Source of the DNA: Candidatus Pelagibacter communis
Lineage (GTDB): Bacteria; Pseudomonadota; Alphaproteobacteria; Pelagibacterales; Pelagibacteraceae
NCBI RefSeq assembly: GCF_001180185.1
Contig: NZ_CVSS01000044.1
Coordinates: forward strand, 18,540 to 82,539
Direction of reading: 5' to 3'
DNA: 64,000 nucleotides
A program made the position numbers and the translations under genes. This document shows positions 58,752 to 64,000 of this stretch, in pieces. The notes beneath the pieces are model-generated. The model did no database searches. It was not told the origin of the DNA and saw only the letters and a list, made by a program, of their open reading frames with translations. Within the stretch, counting starts at the first letter, position 1, and every line of letters begins with the position of its first letter.

Positions 58752-59699
58752 TTGAAACTTACAAAAGAACAATCAGAGGAAATTAAAAACCAACAGCTTC
58801 AAACTAGTGAGACAAAAAGAGTTACTTCAATAGAATTAGAGAAAATTTTATATGATGCAATTCCAGCATTGGACCATGGTTTTGTAAGGGTCGTTGATTA
58901 TATGGGTGATGATACATCCATAGTTCAGTCAGCAAGAGTTTCATATGGAAAAGGCACAAAACAAGTTTCTACAGATAAGGGTTTAATAAAATATTTAATG
59001 AGACATTGGCATAGTACTCCATTTGAAATGTGTGAAATTAAATATCATATTAAGTTACCAATATTTATAGCTAGACAATGGATTAGACATAGGACAGCAA
59101 ATGTTAATGAATATTCTGCTAGATATTCAATTCTAGATAAAGAATTTTATTTACCATCAAAAAATAATTTGGCTGCTCAATCAACTAGTAACAGACAAGG
59201 AAGAGGTGAGGTTCTTGAGGGTGAGCAAGCCGAAGAAGTATTAGATCTTTTGAAAAAAGATGCTGAAAGAACTTATAATAACTATGAAACTATGTTGAAT
59301 GAAAGATATGATGGTTCAAGAATAGATGAAAAAAAAAAGGGGTTAGCTAGAGAACTTGCAAGAATGAATTTAACTTTAAATACCTATACACAGTGGTACT
59401 GGAAAACAGATTTGTTGAATTTAATGAATTTTTTAAGATTAAGAGCAGATAGTCATGCTCAATATGAAATTAGAGTTTATGCAGATATAATGTTAGATAC
59501 TTTAAAAAAATGGGTTCCAATAACCTATGAGGCATTCATGGATTATAGAGTTGGAGGAACTGAAGTGTCTAATAAAGGAAAAGATATTATAATAAAATTA
59601 ATTAAAGGTGAGAATGTTACCTTAGAAAATTCAGATTTATCGAAAAGAGAGTGGAATGAATTAATGGAAGCTTTTGGTCTTAAAGATAAATTGATTTAA
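58752..59699 (+). CDS. thyX: Flavin-dependent thymidylate synthase
   Basis: The 315-residue protein starts at TTG after an AGGA-like site and carries the ThyX motif [11 protein letters not shown] (R112 to S122), fitting RHRx7S, followed by [22 protein letters not shown] near the end is also conserved. It methylates dUMP using FAD and methylene-THF. It is longer than the roughly 230-residue minimal form, mainly at the N-terminus, as seen in other alphaproteobacteria. It overlaps convergent mrp by 20 bases. Confidence 0.95.
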   Translation: MKLTKEQSEEIKNQQLQTSETKRVTSIELEKILYDAIPALDHGFVRVVDYMGDDTSIVQSARVSYGKGTKQVSTDKGLIKYLMRHWHSTPFEMCEIKYHIKLPIFIARQWIRHRTANVNEYSARYSILDKEFYLPSKNNLAAQSTSNRQGRGEVLEGEQAEEVLDLLKKDAERTYNNYETMLNERYDGSRIDEKKKGLARELARMNLTLNTYTQWYWKTDLLNLMNFLRLRADSHAQYEIRVYADIMLDTLKKWVPITYEAFMDYRVGGTEVSNKGKDIIIKLIKGENVTLENSDLSKREWNELMEAFGLKDKLI

Positions 59700-60504
59700 T
59701 CTTTTTTGCTAAATTAATATATATTGTTGAAATTTCATGATCTGGATCTGCCTCTACAATTGGTTTCCCCCTATCTCCTGACTTACCAACCTCCGGGTTT
59801 ATTGGAATTTCACCTAAAAATTCTTTACTAAATTCTTCAGCTGTTTTTTTAACTCCTCCATCACCAAAAATTTTGTAATTTTTTCCGTCATCACCTTTGA
59901 AGAAACTCATATTATCAATGAGACCTAAAATTTTCACACCAAGTTTATCAAACATCTTTATACCCCTTTTAACATCAAGAAGAGCCACTTCCTGAGGGGT
60001 TGAAATAATTATCGCACCATCCATTTTTATTTCCTGTGAAAATGTCAACTGAGTATCTCCAGTACCTGGAGGCATATCGACAATGATAAAATCTAAATCT
60101 CTCCAATTTACTTTTTGAGTAAAAGTTTTGATAGCGCTAGTAACCATAGGACCTCTCCAAATCATAGGTGTTTGTTGGTCAGCTAAAAAACCAATAGACA
60201 TACATTGAATCTCATATTTGATAATAGGCTCAAGTTTTTGACCATCACTTTTAGGTTTTTCGTTAATATCGAACATCTTTGGTATCGAAGGACCATAAAT
60301 GTCTGCATCTAGTAATCCAACTTTGCAACCAGTTTTTTTTAATGCTAATGCAAGATTAGTGGCAAATGTAGATTTTCCAACACCGCCTTTTGCACTTGAA
60401 ATAGCTATTGTAAATTTTGTTCCATTTATTGGATTCTTTTTAAAAATCTTTGGTTCCGCCTTACTTTTCATTGCGGCACTAAGTTCGGGCTTTTTATCTG
60501 ACAT
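59680..60504 (-). CDS. mrp: Mrp/NBP35-family ATPase (iron-sulfur carrier-like) lacking CxxC
   Basis: The 274-residue P-loop ATPase has [20 protein letters not shown] with K44, then [27 protein letters not shown] and [17 protein letters not shown]. Homologues carry Fe-S clusters on a CxxC motif near ENMSYFxCPxC. Here the segment reads [18 protein letters not shown] with no cysteine. The N-terminal MIP18-like domain is also missing. The call to family is firm; Fe-S carrier function is doubtful. Confidence 0.9.
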   Translation of the reverse strand: MSDKKPELSAAMKSKAEPKIFKKNPINGTKFTIAISSAKGGVGKSTFATNLALALKKTGCKVGLLDADIYGPSIPKMFDINEKPKSDGQKLEPIIKYEIQCMSIGFLADQQTPMIWRGPMVTSAIKTFTQKVNWRDLDFIIVDMPPGTGDTQLTFSQEIKMDGAIIISTPQEVALLDVKRGIKMFDKLGVKILGLIDNMSFFKGDDGKNYKIFGDGGVKKTAEEFSKEFLGEIPINPEVGKSGDRGKPIVEADPDHEISTIYINLAKKIKSIYL

Positions 60505-60554
60505 ATTCTGATCTTAACTTGTTTTTAGTAAATAACACACTATATAGATAATGT

Positions 60555-61661
60555 ATGTCTGATGATTTTCAACAACGAGGTGGTAGCCCATGGGGGACAC
60601 CTCCAGGAGGTGGAGGTGGAGGTAACGGTTCTGGAAGAGGACCCACGCCACCTGATATAGATAAAATAATAAGAGAATTACAAGATAAAATTAAAAAATT
60701 TTTACCAGGGAGTGCATCTTCTGGTGGTAAGCCAATAATTTTAGCTATTATAATTTTAGGCTTTATTTGGTTAGCAAGTGGTCTTTACAGAGTATTGCCT
60801 GATGAACAAGGTGTAGTATTACGATTTGGCAAATTTGTTAAAACTACTCAACCAGGATTAAACTACCATATACCGTTTCCAGTAGAAACAGTTCAAACAC
60901 CAAAGGTAACAAAAGTAAATAGGATTGATATTGGATTTAGATCGGAGAGAGATAGTGGTTTTTCTTCTGGCGGTGGAGTTGCTGATGTTCCACAAGAAAG
61001 CTTAATGTTAACCGGAGATGAAAATATTGTTAACATTGATTTTTCAGTTTTTTGGGTAATAAAAGATGCCGGAAATTTTTTATTTAAAATTCAAGATCCT
61101 GAAGGAACAGTAAAGGCAGCGGCAGAGACTGCTATGAGAGAAGTAATTGCTAAAAGTGATATTCAACCAATATTAACAGAAGGTAGATCAAAGATTGAAG
61201 TTGAAACTCAAGACATTATTCAAACAATTTTGGACGATTATGAAAGTGGAATACAAATTACTCAAGTACAAACACAAAAAGCAGACCCACCTGATCAAGT
61301 AATTGATGCTTTTAGAGATGTGCAAGCTGCTAGAGCTGACATGGAGCGGTCAAAAAATGAAGCAGAGGCATATGCTAATGACGTAATTCCACGGGCTCGT
61401 GGTGAAGCTGCGAAAATTTTACAAGCTGCTGAAGCTTATAAAAAAGAAGTAGTTGCCAAGGCCGAAGGTGAGGCGAGTAGGTTTGTATCTATATATGATG
61501 AATACAAAAATGCTAAAGCAGTTACTCAGGAGAGAATGTATTTAGAAACAATGGAGAAAGTTTTAGCAGACATAGAAAAAGTGATAATAGAAAAAAATGC
61601 AGGATCTGGTGTAGTACCATACTTACCTCTTCCAGAGTTAAAAAAGAAAGTGACAAATTAA
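60555..61661 (+). CDS. hflK: FtsH protease modulator HflK
   Basis: The 368-residue protein has a glycine-rich start (GGSPWGTPPGGGGGG), one membrane helix near residues 62-80 and a band-7/SPFH domain beginning LPDEQGVVLRFGKF. A long charged coiled coil follows (RADMERSKNEAEAYANDVIPRARGEA). With HflC it forms a ring around FtsH. It is followed by hflC after one base. Confidence 0.95.
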   Translation: MSDDFQQRGGSPWGTPPGGGGGGNGSGRGPTPPDIDKIIRELQDKIKKFLPGSASSGGKPIILAIIILGFIWLASGLYRVLPDEQGVVLRFGKFVKTTQPGLNYHIPFPVETVQTPKVTKVNRIDIGFRSERDSGFSSGGGVADVPQESLMLTGDENIVNIDFSVFWVIKDAGNFLFKIQDPEGTVKAAAETAMREVIAKSDIQPILTEGRSKIEVETQDIIQTILDDYESGIQITQVQTQKADPPDQVIDAFRDVQAARADMERSKNEAEAYANDVIPRARGEAAKILQAAEAYKKEVVAKAEGEASRFVSIYDEYKNAKAVTQERMYLETMEKVLADIEKVIIEKNAGSGVVPYLPLPELKKKVTN

Positions 61662-61662
61662 A

Positions 61663-62535
61663 ATGAAAGCTGGAAAAATATTAGTTGGCTTATTAGTCGC
61701 GATTGGTGTCGTAGCCTATCTATCTGTAATTATCGTTAAAGAGGTAAACCAAGCAATTATTTTACAATTTGGTGATCCTAAGAGAATTATTATGAAACCA
61801 GGTTTAAATTTTAAGATCCCATTTATTCAAAACGTAGTTTATTTAGACAAAAGAATTTTAAATTTAGATGCTCCACCTGAGGAAGTTATTGCATCTGATC
61901 AAAAACGTTTGATAGTCGATGCATTTGCAAGATTTCAGATAATAGATCCATTGAAATTTTATATATCAGTTGGAAATGAGAGAGTAGCTAGATCAAGACT
62001 ATCTACAATTATAAACTCAAGAATAAGAAATGTATTAGGTCAAGAGGAACTTCAAACATTACTTTCAAAGGACAGATCAAAACAAATGGCTTTGATTAAA
62101 GAGGGTGTAAATAATGAAGCGCAGAATTTTGGAATTAGAATTGTAGATGTAAGAATTAAAAGAGCAGATCTTCCTCAAGCAAACAGTGATGCAATTTACA
62201 GAAGAATGCAAACTGAGAGGGAAAGAGAAGCAAAAGAGTTTAGAGCTAAAGGAGCAGAAATGGCAGTAACAATTACTTCAACTGCCGATAAAGAAGTTAC
62301 GGTAATTCTTGCTGATGCCCAAAAGCAATCTGAAATTATGAAAGGTGAAGGTGACGGAATGCGAAATAAAATCTTCGCTGATGCTTTTGGAAGGGATCCA
62401 GAATTTTTTGCATTTTATAGGGCAATGCAGGCATATGAAAAAGCATTGATAGGTGGAGAAACTTCTCTTATTTTATCACCAGACTCAGAGTTCTTTAAAT
62501 TTTTTGGGAACATAAAACCTGAAATTCAGCAGTAG
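61663..62535 (+). CDS. hflC: FtsH protease modulator HflC
   Basis: The 290-residue protein has an N-terminal membrane helix and the SPFH domain (VNQAIILQFGDPKRIIMKPGLNFKIPFIQNV). The coiled-coil part includes TEREREAKEFRAKGAEMA and EGDGMRNKIFADAFGRDPEFFAFYRAM, typical of HflC. It partners HflK to control FtsH. It directly follows hflK and precedes DUF2065. Confidence 0.95.
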   Translation: MKAGKILVGLLVAIGVVAYLSVIIVKEVNQAIILQFGDPKRIIMKPGLNFKIPFIQNVVYLDKRILNLDAPPEEVIASDQKRLIVDAFARFQIIDPLKFYISVGNERVARSRLSTIINSRIRNVLGQEELQTLLSKDRSKQMALIKEGVNNEAQNFGIRIVDVRIKRADLPQANSDAIYRRMQTEREREAKEFRAKGAEMAVTITSTADKEVTVILADAQKQSEIMKGEGDGMRNKIFADAFGRDPEFFAFYRAMQAYEKALIGGETSLILSPDSEFFKFFGNIKPEIQQ

Positions 62536-62540
62536 TTTTA

Positions 62541-62726
62541 ATGAGAGAGCTAGCTATAGCTTTAGGTTTATTATTATTCATTGAGGGAATGTTGTATGCC
62601 TTATTTCCTTCAAAAATGAGAGTTATATTAAAAAAATTAGAATTAGTAAAAGACAGTCAATTAAGGGCTTACGGCTTAACTTTTGCTATTATAGGATTTG
62701 TGATTATTTATTATTTAAAAAGTTAG
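62541..62726 (+). CDS. DUF2065 small membrane protein
   Basis: The 61-residue protein has two membrane helices (about residues 3-20 and 45-58) and the DUF2065 pattern LALGLLLFIEGMLYALFPSKMR. This family commonly follows hflC in proteobacteria; its role is not known. It begins five bases after hflC and ends one base before the protease gene, so it is part of the same operon. Confidence 0.85.
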   Translation: MRELAIALGLLLFIEGMLYALFPSKMRVILKKLELVKDSQLRAYGLTFAIIGFVIIYYLKS

Positions 62727-62727
62727 T

Positions 62728-63969
62728 ATGATAAAATTAAAATCTTACTTAATATCAATTTTAATCTTTTTAAGTATCTCTGTCAGCTCGTATTCAAAAG
62801 GTGTTCCAGAGTCCTTTGCAGATTTAGCAGAAAAATTGATGCCGTCTGTAGTAAATATTTCTACTACTCAGACAGTAGTTACAAATTCAAATCCATTTCC
62901 TTTTCAATTTCCACCTGGTTCGCCTTTTGGAGATATGTTTAAAGAATTTGGAACACCACAAGAGAGAAAATCATCGGCATTAGGATCTGGATTTATAATC
63001 GATGAAAAAGGCATAGTTGTAACAAATAATCATGTTATCCAGGATGCAGAAGATATAATTGTTAAAGTGAATGGGGATAAGGAATATAAAGCAACAGTAG
63101 TTGGGTCTGACCCATTGTCAGATATTGCTGTCCTGCAACTAGACACTAAAGAAAAATTTATACCAGTTAAATTTGGGGACTCAGATGAAGCTAGAATAGG
63201 TGACTGGGTAATTGCAATTGGAAATCCTTTTGGATTAGGAGGAACAGTCACTTCAGGAATAATTTCCGCAAGAAATAGATCTATTGGTCTCTCTAGATAT
63301 GAAGATTACATACAAACTGATGCATCAATAAATTCTGGAAACTCTGGAGGACCATTGTTTGACATGAGAGGTGATGTGATTGGAATAAATACTGCAATTC
63401 TTGGAAGAAGCGGTTCTATAGGAATTGGATTCTCTATTCCTTCTAATAGCGCTAAAATTGTTATTGATCAATTAATCGAATTTGGAGAAACTAAAAGAGG
63501 ATGGTTAGGTGTAAGAATTCAAGATGTCACCAAAGAAATTGCGGATATAGAAAATTTAGATGAACCGAGGGGAGCACTAGTTGCCAGCGTTGCTGAAAAC
63601 AGCCCATCAGATAAAGCTGGAGTTAAAGCTGGAGACATTATTCTAGAATTTAATGGAGAAAAAATAAACCAAATGAAAGAATTACCAATTATAGTTGCCC
63701 GAACTGAAGTTGGTAAGAAAGTTGATGTAAAAATTTGGAGAAACAAAAAAGAGATTATAAAAAAGATTACATTAGGCAGATTAGAAACTTCAGAAGATTT
63801 TAAAGTTTCAGAAAAAAGTCAAACAGATGAAAATAGAATTGATAAATTAAAAATAACAGTTAGAAAATTAAATAATGAGGATATAAGACAAAGAAATTTG
63901 CCTAATCAAACTAGAGGATTAGTAATTACAAATATTGAAAATGATTTTCACTGCAAATTTGCCAGATGA
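62728..63969 (+). CDS. degP: Do-type (DegP/HtrA) periplasmic serine protease, 3' end replaced by a chimeric join
   Basis: The protein has a signal peptide (1-24) and the catalytic triad H102 (NNHVIQ), D132 (SDIAVLQ) and S206 (GNSGGPL). A first PDZ domain has WLGVRIQDVTKE and AGVKAGDIILEFNG. The second PDZ starts near 372 and stops after about residue 406. From 63938 on, the DNA is an exact inverted copy of rluD, so the last seven residues and the stop are artefactual or fused. True Do proteases are longer (about 460-500). It degrades misfolded envelope proteins. Confidence 0.9.
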   Translation: MIKLKSYLISILIFLSISVSSYSKGVPESFADLAEKLMPSVVNISTTQTVVTNSNPFPFQFPPGSPFGDMFKEFGTPQERKSSALGSGFIIDEKGIVVTNNHVIQDAEDIIVKVNGDKEYKATVVGSDPLSDIAVLQLDTKEKFIPVKFGDSDEARIGDWVIAIGNPFGLGGTVTSGIISARNRSIGLSRYEDYIQTDASINSGNSGGPLFDMRGDVIGINTAILGRSGSIGIGFSIPSNSAKIVIDQLIEFGETKRGWLGVRIQDVTKEIADIENLDEPRGALVASVAENSPSDKAGVKAGDIILEFNGEKINQMKELPIIVARTEVGKKVDVKIWRNKKEIIKKITLGRLETSEDFKVSEKSQTDENRIDKLKITVRKLNNEDIRQRNLPNQTRGLVITNIENDFHCKFAR

Positions 63970-64000
63970 TCTTGAAAAAATTTTAAAAATCCTAAGAAAT
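63938..64000. repeat. 63-base exact inverted copy of the rluD 3' end
   Basis: These bases are the reverse complement of 40423-40485. In the frame starting at 63941 they encode MIFTANLPDDLEKILKILRN, identical to the RluD C-terminus. The copy runs to the window edge. The join to the protease gene falls in a shared AAAATGATT-like stretch. Confidence 0.95.

Overview
The window looks like a SAR11-clade alphaproteobacterium (Candidatus Pelagibacter type). The DNA is very AT-rich, genes are packed with overlaps or gaps of a few bases, and Shine-Dalgarno sites are mostly weak. Supporting markers are TrcR (DUF1013), ThyX, cysteine-free L31 and L36, a circularly permuted (two-piece) tmRNA, and a 5S rRNA gene standing alone beside a polysaccharide island. 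In published Pelagibacter genomes hypervariable region 2 lies between the 23S and 5S rRNA genes, and the left end here fits the 5S-proximal end of such an island. This assignment rests on gene content and layout; no database search was possible.

Layout. (1) 1-10.3 kb: surface-polysaccharide island with an ABC exporter tail, a P-loop kinase, a WecA/MraY-like transferase, fcl, gmd, three glycosyltransferases, an O-antigen ligase/polymerase, an epimerase and a PQQ-type sugar dehydrogenase. (2) 10.4-15.5 kb: 5S rRNA, rpmJ, a tiny membrane protein like aa3 oxidase subunit IV, pntAA-pntAB-pntB, one more glycosyltransferase and a transaldolase-family gene. (3) 15.5-23.7 kb, minus strand: tRNA-fMet, rpsU, trcR, rpmE, suhB, efp, thiE, fba, pgk, gap, tkt. 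(4) 23.8-39.5 kb, plus strand: coiled-coil protein, zapA, 5-formyl-THF cyclo-ligase, ymdB, yebC, a RuvC-like nuclease, tolQRAB-pal-cpoB, tilS, ftsH, folP, glmM, thiD, purA. (5) 39.5-56.3 kb: rpoH and rluD, tRNA-Arg, an ABC-2 exporter, Sua5, xseB-ispA-dxs, aroC, pdxH, a polyprenyl synthase, an S49 peptidase, glyQS and ppdK. (6) 56.3-58.7 kb: a small accessory patch around the tmRNA gene, with a formyltransferase and a second sugar-dehydrogenase paralogue. (7) 58.7-64 kb: thyX, mrp, hflK-hflC, DUF2065 and a Do-type protease.

How the genes fit together. The island makes GDP-mannose-derived sugars and assembles an exported, lipid-linked glycan. The tkt-gap-pgk-fba block with ppdK supports gluconeogenesis and the pentose-phosphate pathway. 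Tol-Pal, FtsH, HflKC, the Do-type protease and RpoH cover envelope integrity and proteostasis.

Two sequence-integrity problems matter to a reader. ftsH is broken by a one-base frameshift inside its Walker A codons. The last 63 bases are an exact inverted copy of the 3' end of rluD spliced onto the protease gene, most likely a chimeric read or assembly join. I found no convincing undescribed defence or mobile system. The most unusual biology is the pair of sugar-dehydrogenase paralogues beside the 5S and tmRNA loci, the repeat-bearing segment downstream of tmRNA, and the RuvC-like nuclease standing without ruvAB.
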